Translations under genes and position numbers: made by a program
Part shown: piece after piece, positions 28,307 through 37,439 of the stretch
Layout of the letters: each line of letters starts with the position of its first letter
Numbering within the stretch: position 1 is the stretch's first letter
Assembly (NCBI GenBank): GCA_937890005.1
Contig: CALBZA010000072.1
Span: 25,888 to 89,887, forward strand
DNA from: an uncultured Verrucomicrobia subdivision 3 bacterium
GTDB lineage: Bacteria > Verrucomicrobiota > Verrucomicrobiia > Limisphaerales > DASXHY01
DNA length: 64,000 bases
Reading direction: 5' to 3'
The notes under the pieces: model-generated
Databases searched by the model: none
Told to the model about the DNA's origin: nothing
The model's input: only the letters and a program-made list of their open reading frames with translations

Positions 28307-31099
28307 ATGCGCGCGGATTCGACAGACGACGGTAAATGGCACGAAAGACCCAGTGCCTCCCCCCAGGGTTCCAGTGATACTCACTCGATGTTCCGTCTCC
28401 TGTTCGAACGCAGCACCGACGCGTTCACACTCATCGACCCGCAGACGGGCCGGTTCGTGGACGTGAATGCCGCGAGCATTCAGATCACCGGTGCGCCCGA
28501 CAAGGCGGCCATGCTTCTGCTGGGACCGGAAACCATTTCTCCCGCGAAACAGCCGGACGGATCGGATTCCGCCGGGAAGATCAAGGAGATCGTCGCGCTC
28601 GCCTTTGAGAAGGGAAGTCACCGGTTTGAATGGGTCGTGAACCGGTTCGATGGAACCGAGCTTCCGGTGGAAATCGTGCTGACGCCGATTCAATTCGGCG
28701 AACGGCCGTTGATGATGTCCGCCGCCCGGGACATCAGCGAACGCAAACGCGCGGAGTCCGCACTGCGCGCCTCGGAGGAGCGGTGGCGGATGGTGTTCGA
28801 GCAGGCGCCGTTCAGTGTTCAAATTTTTTCACCCGACGGCTGGACGCGCCGCGTCAATCCGAGCTGGGAAAAACTGTTCGGGATGACCAGGGAACAGGCG
28901 ATGGGGTTCAACATTCTTTCCGATCCGCAGCTTTCAAACAGTGAAGCCGGACCGTTGATCCGAAAGGCGTTTGAAGGCGAGGTGGTCAGTATCCCGGCCG
29001 TTCCGTTCGAACTGATACATCCGCCGAAAAGCGGTCCGCGGGTTCGCTGGATTGGCGCGACGCTGTTTCCGATCCGGGACGAGCGCGGGCACCTTCTGGA
29101 AGTGGTCTGCATGCATGAAGACCTCACCGAGCGGAAGCTCGCGGAGGAGTCAGCGCAGCAATGGAACGCCAAGCTGGAGCAACGCATTGCCGAGCGCACG
29201 GCGGAACTGGCCCAGAGCGAGGAGCGGATGCGAACCCTCGTGGAGCACGCGCCTGAAGCCATTGTCGTGTATGACGGTGTGACCGGTTCATTCGTCAGCT
29301 GCAACGAGAATGCCACCCGGCTTTATGGATTCAGCCGCGAGGAATTGCTCCAGAAGCATCCGATCGATGTCAGCCCGGAATTTCAACCGGACGGACGCCG
29401 CTCGGTGGATGCCTCGAGGGAATACATCGCGAAGGCTCTCGCGGGCGAGGTTCCGGCCTTCGAATGGATTCACCGCCACTCGAGCGGACGGCTGGTTCCC
29501 TGCGAAGTGCGGCTGGTGCAATTGCCTGCGGAAGGACGCGCGCTGGTGCGGGGAAGCATCATCGACAACACGGAACGCAAACGTGCCGAACAGGCATTGC
29601 GCGATTCCGAACAGAAACATCGCGCGCTGTTCGAGGCCACAAGCCAGGGCGTGATGATCCACGACGACAAGCAATTCCTGGAGATCAATCCCGCCGCCGT
29701 CCGGATCATGGGCTACAACGACGCTTCCGAAATCATCGGCAAGCATCCCGCCAATCTTTCCCCTCCCACACAGCCGAATGGTGAAAGTTCCCTCGTGGCC
29801 GCTTCCCGGCACATCGCTGAGTGCATGGAGAAAGGCACGGCTCGATTTGATTGGGTCAGCAAAACAAGTTCGGGCAAACCGGTTCCTGTCGAGGTCATCC
29901 TGACCCGGATCGAGATGGGTGGAAAACCGTTGATCCAGGCCGTCATCAATGACATCTCCGAACGCAAGGCCGCCGAGGAGGCACTTCGGAAATCGGAGGA
30001 GAAATTCAAACAGCTTTACGAATTCGCACCGCTCGGCATGGCGCAGGTGGAATGGGATGGCAGTTTTGTTCAGGTCAATCGCGCTTTTGAAAACATCATC
30101 GGCTACACGCAGGAGGAACTGCAAAAACTCAGTTACTGGGAAGTCACGCCGCGCGAATACGAACAGGCGGAATTGAAGGTGCTCGAGGCGCTCCGCAAGA
30201 CCGGACATTTCTACTCGCACGAGAAGGAATATTTCCACAAGGACGGCCACCGTGTTCCTGTCGTGTTGAACGGCATGGTGGTGACCGGCCAGGACGGTCG
30301 GACACAGCTGTGGGGAATTGTCGAAAACATCACGGAACGCAAACGCGCCGAAGCCGAGCTGCACCGCGCCGTTGAACGCGAAAAGGAACTCGGGCAGTTG
30401 AAGAGCAGTTTCGTTTCGATGGTGTCGCACGAGTTCCGCACGCCGCTCGGCATCATCATGTCGTCGGCGGAAATCCTCGCCGATTACCTCGACCGGCTCG
30501 AACCGGACGAACGCCAGAGCCACCTGAATTCCATCTCCCGCAACGCAAAACGCATGGGCGACATGATGGAGGAAGTGCTGGTGTTGAGCCGACTGGATGC
30601 CGGCAAAATGGATTTCAAACCGGAACCGATCGACCTGCGGCGATTCTTCACGCGCCTTGTGGACGAGGTGTTGTCCGCGACCGACCGGCGTTGCCCTGTC
30701 ATTCTTGGAATTGCGGAAATGACCGAGACCGCGCTGCTGGACGAAAGTCTCGCGCGCCATATCCTCACGAACCTTCTTACCAACGCCGCGAAATACTCCG
30801 AGCCGGACCAGCCAATCGACCTCTACGTGGACTCCGAGGGTCAGGACATGATCTGCATCGTGAAGGATCGCGGCATTGGAATCCCCGAAGCAGACCAGAC
30901 CTGGCTCTTCAATGCCTTTCACCGCGGCGGCAACGTCGGACAACGCACTGGAACCGGACTGGGGCTCGTCATTGTAAAACGTTGCGTCGAACTGCACGGC
31001 GGATCGATCCAGCTCGAAAGCAAAGTCGGTGAAGGAACAAAGGTCACCGTGCGCCTGCCGGTGTTCCGCGCCACGGCGTTGTCGCGACCGAACGCCTAG
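28307..31099 (+). CDS. Multi-PAS sensor histidine kinase
   Basis: Cytoplasmic sensor kinase. Five PAS domains follow one another (beginning near MFRLLFERSTDAF, RWRMVFEQAPFSV, RMRTLVEHAPEAI, KHRALFEATSQGV and KFKQLYEFAPLGM), each ending in an ERK-x-AE linker. Next come a HisKA domain with the H-box VSMVSHEFRTPLG (His about 708 from the chosen start) and a HATPase domain with NLLTNAAKYS (N box), DRGIGIPE (G1) and TGTGLGLVIVK (G2). No transmembrane helix is seen, so an intracellular or diffusible signal is likely. The start chosen is ATG at 28307; a TTG lies 24 bp upstream. The response regulator gene follows after 42 bp. Confidence 0.92.
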   Translation: MRADSTDDGKWHERPSASPQGSSDTHSMFRLLFERSTDAFTLIDPQTGRFVDVNAASIQITGAPDKAAMLLLGPETISPAKQPDGSDSAGKIKEIVALAFEKGSHRFEWVVNRFDGTELPVEIVLTPIQFGERPLMMSAARDISERKRAESALRASEERWRMVFEQAPFSVQIFSPDGWTRRVNPSWEKLFGMTREQAMGFNILSDPQLSNSEAGPLIRKAFEGEVVSIPAVPFELIHPPKSGPRVRWIGATLFPIRDERGHLLEVVCMHEDLTERKLAEESAQQWNAKLEQRIAERTAELAQSEERMRTLVEHAPEAIVVYDGVTGSFVSCNENATRLYGFSREELLQKHPIDVSPEFQPDGRRSVDASREYIAKALAGEVPAFEWIHRHSSGRLVPCEVRLVQLPAEGRALVRGSIIDNTERKRAEQALRDSEQKHRALFEATSQGVMIHDDKQFLEINPAAVRIMGYNDASEIIGKHPANLSPPTQPNGESSLVAASRHIAECMEKGTARFDWVSKTSSGKPVPVEVILTRIEMGGKPLIQAVINDISERKAAEEALRKSEEKFKQLYEFAPLGMAQVEWDGSFVQVNRAFENIIGYTQEELQKLSYWEVTPREYEQAELKVLEALRKTGHFYSHEKEYFHKDGHRVPVVLNGMVVTGQDGRTQLWGIVENITERKRAEAELHRAVEREKELGQLKSSFVSMVSHEFRTPLGIIMSSAEILADYLDRLEPDERQSHLNSISRNAKRMGDMMEEVLVLSRLDAGKMDFKPEPIDLRRFFTRLVDEVLSATDRRCPVILGIAEMTETALLDESLARHILTNLLTNAAKYSEPDQPIDLYVDSEGQDMICIVKDRGIGIPEADQTWLFNAFHRGGNVGQRTGTGLGLVIVKRCVELHGGSIQLESKVGEGTKVTVRLPVFRATALSRPNA

Positions 31100-31141
31100 A
31101 AGATTCAACCGAGTTGAGATTCAGAACCCAATTCAGAACCC

Positions 31142-31783
31142 ATGAAGCGAATCCTTGTTATCGAAGACGAGCCCGAAATGCGGCGCAATCTTGCGACGAT
31201 CCTCCGGCTGGAACAATTCCATCCCATCGCCGCCGAAAACGGACGCATCGGCGTGGAACTCGCCTCGAGCGAGAATCCGGACCTTATCCTCTGCGACGTC
31301 ATGATGCCGGAACTGGACGGTTACGGCGTGCTTCAGGCGTTGCGCGAGAATTCGCGGACTGTGGCGATCCCGTTCATCTTCCTTACCGCGAAGGGCGAAA
31401 AGCCGGACATCCGGGCCGGCATGAATCTCGGCGCCGACGATTATCTCACGAAACCGGTGCCCAAGGTTGAGTTGCTCGAAGCGATTCGCACACGGCTTCA
31501 GCGCGCGGAACAGCAATCGACGCCAACGTTCAAGCCGAACTTCGATTCCGCTAAGCCGTTGGAAAAGGAATTCTGTCTCACGCCACGCGCCGCAGAAGTG
31601 CTGCTCTGGATCGCGCAGGGCAAGACAAACGCCGAGATTGCAACGATCCTGGGCAACACGGAATCGACGGTGAAAAAGCACGTAGCGGAGATCTTCGAGA
31701 AACTCGGCGTCGAAACCCGCGGCGGCGCCACGTTGCGTGCGCTTGAAATTCTCAGTTCGCCGAAAGCGAAGCCGGCTTCGTAG
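31142..31783 (+). CDS. NarL/FixJ-type response regulator
   Basis: Partner transcription factor of the upstream PAS kinase. The 213 residues comprise a receiver domain (phospho-acceptor D52 in LILCDVMMPELDGYG, conserved LTAK and a KP pair near residue 104) and a C-terminal LuxR-type helix-turn-helix (LTPRAAEVLLWIAQGKTNAEI, then ESTVKKHVAEIFEKLGVETR). It probably forms a two-component pair with the kinase. Targets are unknown. Confidence 0.92.
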   Translation: MKRILVIEDEPEMRRNLATILRLEQFHPIAAENGRIGVELASSENPDLILCDVMMPELDGYGVLQALRENSRTVAIPFIFLTAKGEKPDIRAGMNLGADDYLTKPVPKVELLEAIRTRLQRAEQQSTPTFKPNFDSAKPLEKEFCLTPRAAEVLLWIAQGKTNAEIATILGNTESTVKKHVAEIFEKLGVETRGGATLRALEILSSPKAKPAS

Positions 31784-31867
31784 CGATCGCTTTTCGCTCA
31801 GGCGGAAGAGAGGTCAGCGATCAAACCTTCGCTGTAACCTCAAGCGTCATTTTCGTATTGTCCTTCC

Positions 31868-32623
31868 ATGGCAGCTCAGGAAAGCAGCGCGCATGGAGAC
31901 ATTCCTCGATCCCCAGAGTTTGTCACCACGCATTGGTCGGTGGTGTTGACGGCAGGTTCGCATCAGGACAACACACGGGCACGCGAGGCGCTGGCGGGAC
32001 TTTGCCGAACCTACTGGTATCCGCTCTATGCCTACGTGCGGCGGCGCGGCTATAACGCTCATGACGCACAGGATTTGACGCAGGCCTTCTTCGAACAGCT
32101 GCTCAAACGACGCTCCCTCGCCAGCGTCGATCCGGAGCGCGGCAGATTCCGGACATTCATCCTCACGGCGATGAATTACTTCCTCGTGAATGAATGGAAG
32201 AAAGTTTCCGCCCAGAAACGCGGTGGCGGCGATCCGGAGATTTCACTCGACCGGGCAGCTGCGGAGCAACGTTTCGACCTTGAACCGGCGACGACGGTGG
32301 CGCCGGATCGGCTCTTCGAAAAGCAATGGGCGCTGACTTTGTTGAGCGAGGTGTTGAGCCGGCTTGAGCGAGAATACGAGAGCGAAGGAAAGGAGGAGCT
32401 GTTCAATGCGCTCAAGGAAACCTTGATGGGACATCGTGAATCTCAGCCTTACACCGACATCGCCCGCACGCTGGGCATGAATGAAAATGCTGTGAAGGTG
32501 GCGGTTCACCGGTTGCGGCGACGTTATCGCGAGTTGATCCACGCGGAAATCGCCAACACGCTTGATCCGTCCGAAGACGTGGAAGCCGAGATGCGTTATC
32601 TCTATCAGGTGCTGGCGAGTTGA
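31868..32623 (+). CDS. ECF-family RNA polymerase sigma factor
   Basis: 251-residue sigma factor of the large ECF group common in Planctomycetes and Verrucomicrobia that is paired with Ser/Thr kinases. Region 2 is visible as CRTYWYPLYAYVRRRGY then DAQDLTQAFFEQLL and RGRFRTFILTAM. Region 4 is DIARTLGMNENAVKVAVHRLRRRYRELI. It opens with the usual THWSVV motif. The Ser/Thr kinase gene starts 140 bp downstream, so phosphorylation-based control of this sigma factor is a reasonable inference. Confidence 0.9.
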   Translation: MAAQESSAHGDIPRSPEFVTTHWSVVLTAGSHQDNTRAREALAGLCRTYWYPLYAYVRRRGYNAHDAQDLTQAFFEQLLKRRSLASVDPERGRFRTFILTAMNYFLVNEWKKVSAQKRGGGDPEISLDRAAAEQRFDLEPATTVAPDRLFEKQWALTLLSEVLSRLEREYESEGKEELFNALKETLMGHRESQPYTDIARTLGMNENAVKVAVHRLRRRYRELIHAEIANTLDPSEDVEAEMRYLYQVLAS

Positions 32624-32641
32624 TCGGGGCGTTTCACAGCT

Positions 32642-32685
32642 GCAAACCACAGATGAACTTGGATGGACACAGATTCGAGGAAGTA
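32642..32685. repeat. Possible interspersed repeat (CCACAGATGAACTTGGATGG type)
   Basis: AACCACAGATGAAC...GGACACAGATTCG resembles the CCAC(A/G)GAT(G/A)AA(C)..GACAC(A/G)GAT sequences also seen at about 59822-59860 in this window. This suggests a short dispersed intergenic element. Only two diverged copies are visible here. Confidence 0.35.
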
Positions 32686-32765
32686 AAACCAGTGCCGGCT
32701 GATTCGCGGTTAAAAGCGTTTTGAACACCAGTAACCTTGCGCAATGTTTGATGTAGCAACCGGGC

Positions 32766-32948
32766 ATGGACACAACACCTCTTTGTCCTCAGTGCGGCAA
32801 GCCGCTCGACAGCGGTTCACCGCATGGTCTCTGTCCCGCTTGCCTGATGCAGGGCGCGTTTGCCACAGGCACCGAACCGGATTTCACGTCGCGCCGGTTC
32901 CACCCCCCCTTCACTCGAGGAACTCGCATCGAAGTTCCCGCAGCTTGA
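32766..32948 (+). CDS. Zinc-ribbon N-terminus of the Ser/Thr kinase, out of frame
   Basis: The 60-residue reading MDTTPLCPQCGKPLDSGSPHG then LCPACLMQGAFATG is the CPxCGxxL...GxCPxCL zinc ribbon that normally begins planctomycete/verrucomicrobial kinases. It runs out of frame relative to the kinase domain at the seven-C tract 32903-32909. With six C residues the reading would be FHPPSLEELASKFPQ, joining it smoothly to the kinase. It is therefore read as the 5' part of the kinase gene separated by a +1 frameshift (true, programmed, or an assembly error), not as a separate gene. Confidence 0.7.
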   Translation: MDTTPLCPQCGKPLDSGSPHGLCPACLMQGAFATGTEPDFTSRRFHPPFTRGTRIEVPAA

Positions 32949-35070
32949 ACTTTTGGAATTCATCGGACAGGGCGGCATGGGAGCGGTTTACAAGGCCCGC
33001 CAGAAGGAGCTCGACCGCATCGTCGCATTGAAGATTCTTCCGCCGGACATCGGACAGGATGCCGCATTCGCTGAACGCTTCGCCCGCGAAGCGAGGACAC
33101 TGGCGAAGTTGAATCATCCGGGAATTGTGACGCTGTTTGAGTTTGGAAGCGTCGTTCAAAATGGGAAAAGGGGCGGAGGAGCAGGTGAAAAAGGGAGCGA
33201 ACCTCTCGCCTCCTCGGTTCCGGATCCCCTCTCCTCATCTCCGCTTTACTTCTTCCTGATGGAGTTCGTGGACGGCGTGACGCTCCGGCAGCTGCTAAAC
33301 ACGGGACGAATCTCCGCGCGTGAAGCACTCGCCATCGTTCCGCAAATCTGCGACGCGCTGCAGTTCGCGCATGATCAGGGGATCGTTCATCGTGACATCA
33401 AGCCGGAGAACATCCTGATGGATCGGCGCGGTCGCGTGAAGGTGGCGGATTTCGGATTGGCAAAAATTGTAGCGGCGGGCTGTGGCAGTCATGAGAGTGG
33501 CGAACAGAATCGGCGCCGGTCACAGACCGACGCTACCGAAAACCCGACCCGCGCCGGCAAAGTAATGGGCACGCCGCAATACATGTCGCCGGAGCAAATT
33601 CACGCGCCGGGCAAGGTGGATCATCGGGCGGATATTTACGCCTTGGGCGTGGTGCTCTATCAGATGCTCACGGGTGAGTTGCCGGGGAAGAAGATTGAGC
33701 CGCCGTCGAAGAAGGTTTCCATCGACGTGCGATTGGATGAAGTGGTGTTGCGTGCGTTGGAGAAGAGGCCGGAGCTGCGTTTTCAGCAGGCGAGCGTTTT
33801 TAAGACTCAGATCGAAACAATCATCTCGGAATGCAATCGGGCGGCTTCTCGGAACGAGGGTCGAAGGCGGGGCGAAGGCGGTTCGAAACTTCTTTTTCGT
33901 ATTTCGCTGACCGCAATCGCGCTTCTGCTCGTCATTCAAACGGGAATCTGGTGGAGCAAACGCGAACCTCTGAATGACTGGCTTCCATCGCCCATCAGCG
34001 ATTCCGTGGGTGACAGGTATGGAGACGCGCAGGTTCGTGTCGTCAATGTTGGACACGAAGGACAGGTGGTGCTGATGAGGATTGTCTGCGACACGTCTTC
34101 TTCCAGCGGAAAACTCCTGGTGCAATACTCCGGCCCGATCTTTGATTTTCCTTCGGATATTTCGTCGAACATCACGAACAAAAGTTTCGCAGTGGATTGT
34201 CTGTTGTCACCGGCGTTCATGGATGGCGGCCGGCAGAACGTGCTTGCCGGCTCGCGTGAACTTCAGGGCAAATCCATTTATGACATCGGATTTGTGCTCC
34301 CTGACAGAGAAATGGCAGCGAAAGTCGTGAAACAAATCGAACGAACTCATTTTGGTAAACCACGCGGACTGGCCAAGGATACGAATGCGCTACTTCTGTT
34401 TTCGCTTCGAAGAATTGCCGGAAAAGACAGTGTTGGAAAATCCGTTGTGGAAAGTCTGGACGGGATTTTGAGCTGGGAAGACCGAGATGTCGGCCCGAGC
34501 ACAAAAGGCAGTCGTTCCTCGTCTTCGTTGGCGAATGGAACGGTTGCCAGGCTGAGTACGGAGCTACCTCGCGCAAACTCCACCGGTAAGGACTCCTTTG
34601 ATGCAAATCCAGAACCAGATCCGCTGATCGGCGCGCTTCAATCGCGGTTGGAACAGGAATTCAAGTTGCTCGATCCCAAACCGACGTTTTCGATTCCTGA
34701 CGTTTACGAAGGCAGCTCGATGACTGTTCGCTACAAAACCCGCGAATATGAGATTCATCCTCAGTTGGGAAAATCAGGAGGCGTAGCAGAAACCGTCCGC
34801 ACGGAAACAGGGCCTGACATCGACGGCTTCATTCTGCACGCGCACGTCCAAACGCTCGGACAGGTGAACCAGGCGTTCACGCCTCAAACAGTTTCGCGTC
34901 CCTATTGGAAAACCTTCCTGAACGTGTATCCAGTCACGAATGACCAGAAGCAGTTTTACATTGCGCTTTCTTACAACGGCAGGGCAGATCAGGCGCTTTT
35001 AAGAAGAATCAGAACGGTTCTTGAGCAGATGCAAAATGGCGGAAGCCATACTGAAAGAGGCAAGCCATGA
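32860..35070 (+). CDS. Membrane Ser/Thr protein kinase (frameshifted 5' end)
   Basis: Hanks-type kinase. The domain shows FIGQGGMGAVYKA (P-loop), VALKIL (K58), VHRDIKPENIL (about 177-187), ADFGLAK and GTPQYMSPEQ, then a single transmembrane helix (ISLTAIALLLVIQTGIWW, about residues 346-363) and a roughly 370-residue C-terminal domain of unknown function. Two in-frame inserts break the usual spacing: a Gly/Ser/Pro stretch (about 103-127) and a long activation-loop insert (about 206-228). The visible start is only the first ATG of this frame; the natural start is most likely 32766 in the preceding frame. The upstream ECF sigma factor is a likely functional partner. Confidence 0.85.
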   Translation: MPQAPNRISRRAGSTPPSLEELASKFPQLELLEFIGQGGMGAVYKARQKELDRIVALKILPPDIGQDAAFAERFAREARTLAKLNHPGIVTLFEFGSVVQNGKRGGGAGEKGSEPLASSVPDPLSSSPLYFFLMEFVDGVTLRQLLNTGRISAREALAIVPQICDALQFAHDQGIVHRDIKPENILMDRRGRVKVADFGLAKIVAAGCGSHESGEQNRRRSQTDATENPTRAGKVMGTPQYMSPEQIHAPGKVDHRADIYALGVVLYQMLTGELPGKKIEPPSKKVSIDVRLDEVVLRALEKRPELRFQQASVFKTQIETIISECNRAASRNEGRRRGEGGSKLLFRISLTAIALLLVIQTGIWWSKREPLNDWLPSPISDSVGDRYGDAQVRVVNVGHEGQVVLMRIVCDTSSSSGKLLVQYSGPIFDFPSDISSNITNKSFAVDCLLSPAFMDGGRQNVLAGSRELQGKSIYDIGFVLPDREMAAKVVKQIERTHFGKPRGLAKDTNALLLFSLRRIAGKDSVGKSVVESLDGILSWEDRDVGPSTKGSRSSSSLANGTVARLSTELPRANSTGKDSFDANPEPDPLIGALQSRLEQEFKLLDPKPTFSIPDVYEGSSMTVRYKTREYEIHPQLGKSGGVAETVRTETGPDIDGFILHAHVQTLGQVNQAFTPQTVSRPYWKTFLNVYPVTNDQKQFYIALSYNGRADQALLRRIRTVLEQMQNGGSHTERGKP

Positions 35071-35270
35071 CTCCAGAAAACTTGGAGTCCAACGCGGCGA
35101 CGACCGCCCAAAGACCTCGATATAGTTCCCGCCCCCTGTAGTTCTTCACTCGATCTCGTGACCGTCCCGCCGGTTCGCCGGGGAAACAACCCTATTCAGT
35201 ACCTCTTCAGGATTCGGACAATGACGCCTGCGCGAAACCGCGGCGGTGACGCGCTTGATTAACCGACTCT

Positions 35271-35795
35271 ATGAAGAAGAAAATCATCGGCGGCTTCTGT
35301 GCCGCGCTCCTGTTGTCCGGAACTTCATTCGCACAGAACTGGATGTCACGGTTCGAATACGAAGCCGATCCTGAGGCGTTTCGAAAGGAAGAATGGCAGC
35401 TGGATCTGTTCGGACTCTACGCCACACGCGACCTCGATAATTCTCACGAAGAAACCTGGGGTGTCGGGCTCGGCGGAAACTATTTCTTTACAGACAAGCT
35501 TGGCCTCGGGCTCAGCACGTATGTCGCGGAGGTGGATTTTCCGAAACACATCGATGCCACGTTCATCGGGCGTTACCCGCTGTTTGAAAAGACATATCTG
35601 TCGCTCGCACCGTACGGCATGGTGGGGCTCGGCCGGCAATTCCACGACGGTGGACAATGGCTGCCGCACCTCGGAGTCGGCATGGAATTCCGCATGAACA
35701 AGGCCACCGGTGTGTTTCTCGACTATCGCCGGGTGTTCGCGAGCAGCAGCGATGATTTCGATCTCTGGCGGTTCGGCGTGCGCCTCGTTTTCTGA
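35271..35795 (+). CDS. Outer-membrane beta-barrel-like protein
   Basis: 174 residues with a signal peptide (MKKKIIGGFCAALLLSGTSFAQ). Strands rich in Gly and aromatics follow (WGVGLGGNYFF, LGLGLSTYVAEVDF, YLSLAPYGMVGLGR) and the protein ends LWRFGVRLVF with a terminal Phe, as in small outer-membrane barrels. It lies 200 bp after the Ser/Thr kinase. Function is unknown. Confidence 0.78.
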   Translation: MKKKIIGGFCAALLLSGTSFAQNWMSRFEYEADPEAFRKEEWQLDLFGLYATRDLDNSHEETWGVGLGGNYFFTDKLGLGLSTYVAEVDFPKHIDATFIGRYPLFEKTYLSLAPYGMVGLGRQFHDGGQWLPHLGVGMEFRMNKATGVFLDYRRVFASSSDDFDLWRFGVRLVF

Positions 35796-35807
35796 TCCGC
35801 AGCCGCG

Positions 35808-37280
35808 TCAGGCCCGGATCATTTTGAAGACCTTGGGCGACGGCAGCCGCAGCAGTTCCACGTCGATGACCGTTGTTCTGTGGCCCTGGATCCATTCCTG
35901 CAGCTGTTCGGTTTTCAGTTTCTTTCGAAACGGCAGGTAGAGAATTTCGCCGGTTTCAGGTTCCACGGCGCTGATTTCGAGCGCACACATCTCGACTTCT
36001 GACACCTGCGATTCCCACCGTTTTTTGGCAGCAACAAACGCGTTCGTCCGCAGGTAAAACTGGATGATGTTGCGGTCGATCAGGTTGAGGTGTTTGTCCT
36101 CGAACAAGGTCTGAATGGGACGCGACTTGGTATCCTGCTGGGCGGAATCGAAATAAACGTCGAAGCTCGTCACCGGCCGGCCGTCCTGATCGCGTACCCG
36201 GAAAACAATCTGCGCATGATGATCGTATTGCGCGCGCGGATCATCGAGCCACTTCTTCCACCACGATGGCGCCTGTTGCTTCAATACTTTGTCATACGTG
36301 AGATTTGTTTCCTTCTGATAGGCGTCAACGACCGTCGGCCAGGTTTGCGGCGTGGCTTCGAGACCAAGCTGAATGAGCCGCAGCACCTGGGCTTTCGGCG
36401 ATGAACCGGACACGATTCCCAGTTCGTCGCCGCTGTGGGCACACTGGTAGGGAATGGCGAGTGGAATCACCGGCCGCATGTTGCAACCGGGAGTTGAAGA
36501 CTCTTTCAGCTCGTAAAAATCGGCCTGCGTCCGCGCGCGGGCGAGATGGCGGTCCTGCTGGCGCGTGGCTTCCTGCCAGTCGGTTTCAAGCGCCGCCTGC
36601 GTGGGGCCGAATCGCAGGTAATTGAAATTCAGATTGCTGCCCGAAACCCGCACGACTCCGTCCGAGCCATCCTCCTTCGCATACCGGATCGGAACGGTGA
36701 ACCACTTCACGTCGGCCTGGCTGCCGATGACGACCGATTCATAAACGGCATAGTCCACCGACGGCGAATTGCCCGGGAGAAGAAAATGCCGATGCAGGTC
36801 GAGCGTCCAGTCGGAGCCAAGTTCCAGGGCATTCAGAACCCGCACGCCGCGCTCCGTTCCGTGTTGAAAAACGAATCGTCCCCACTTCGCCACCTGGCCT
36901 TTGCCGATGTGCGCCCAGCCGCTGCCAAAGTTCGCGCCGGCGAGATAGATCAGGTTCTGAAGCGGCGACGGCTTGGAGCTGAACTTGCGAAGCCAGTTGC
37001 GGATCACCAACGCGCCGGTGCTGTGAATGATCACATGGAACCGGCCTTGCAACAGCTTCGGAAAGTCCGTCTTCAACGCCCGGTCGAACGCCCGTGAGAT
37101 GTCGTCGATCGTGACACCGTCGTCCAGGCTGATGTAGCGGCTCAGGTTGATTTCGACGACAGATTTCTTCCCGTAGATTTGTTTCAACGATTGCGGCAGT
37201 GTGCCATAGATCTTCGGAATATTGGCTGCACCATCCTCGCCTTCCGCGCTGTAACCGTGGATCAGAACAATCGGCTCCAT
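35808..37280 (-). CDS. Alpha/beta-hydrolase (lipase/esterase-like)
   Basis: 490-residue protein without a signal peptide. It starts MEPIVLIHGYSAEGED, with the HG oxyanion region, and has the nucleophile elbow HSTGA with S87 (a variant of GxSxG lacking the first Gly). The N-terminal 200 residues resemble PGAP1/lipase-like hydrolases (AGANFGSGWAHIGKG). The C-terminal half is unassigned and carries a DGRPVTSFDVYFDS beta-sandwich-like segment. Substrate unknown. It faces the neighbouring barrel gene convergently. Confidence 0.75.
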   Translation of the reverse strand: MEPIVLIHGYSAEGEDGAANIPKIYGTLPQSLKQIYGKKSVVEINLSRYISLDDGVTIDDISRAFDRALKTDFPKLLQGRFHVIIHSTGALVIRNWLRKFSSKPSPLQNLIYLAGANFGSGWAHIGKGQVAKWGRFVFQHGTERGVRVLNALELGSDWTLDLHRHFLLPGNSPSVDYAVYESVVIGSQADVKWFTVPIRYAKEDGSDGVVRVSGSNLNFNYLRFGPTQAALETDWQEATRQQDRHLARARTQADFYELKESSTPGCNMRPVIPLAIPYQCAHSGDELGIVSGSSPKAQVLRLIQLGLEATPQTWPTVVDAYQKETNLTYDKVLKQQAPSWWKKWLDDPRAQYDHHAQIVFRVRDQDGRPVTSFDVYFDSAQQDTKSRPIQTLFEDKHLNLIDRNIIQFYLRTNAFVAAKKRWESQVSEVEMCALEISAVEPETGEILYLPFRKKLKTEQLQEWIQGHRTTVIDVELLRLPSPKVFKMIRA

Positions 37281-37439
37281 AAGATTTCCCCTTCCAGTTT
37301 GGTTTTTTGGTGGCGGGCCGAGCTTGCTCCAAAGTTCGCAGGAAATCCAAGTTCAATTTCACGCAAATTGGTTTCGCGGAATTCTCCCGAACTCTGCTTG
37401 CAAACAGAAGCCGGCGCGGAAACCATCGCGGTCAATTCC

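Noticed and set aside
29288..31108. 606-codon minus-strand frame
   Set aside because: It is antisense to the multi-PAS histidine kinase, whose domains are unmistakable.
37179..37439. Upstream in-frame extension of the AbiGi-like gene
   Set aside because: It overlaps the start of the divergent hydrolase gene and has no family-like sequence before the ATG at 37440.
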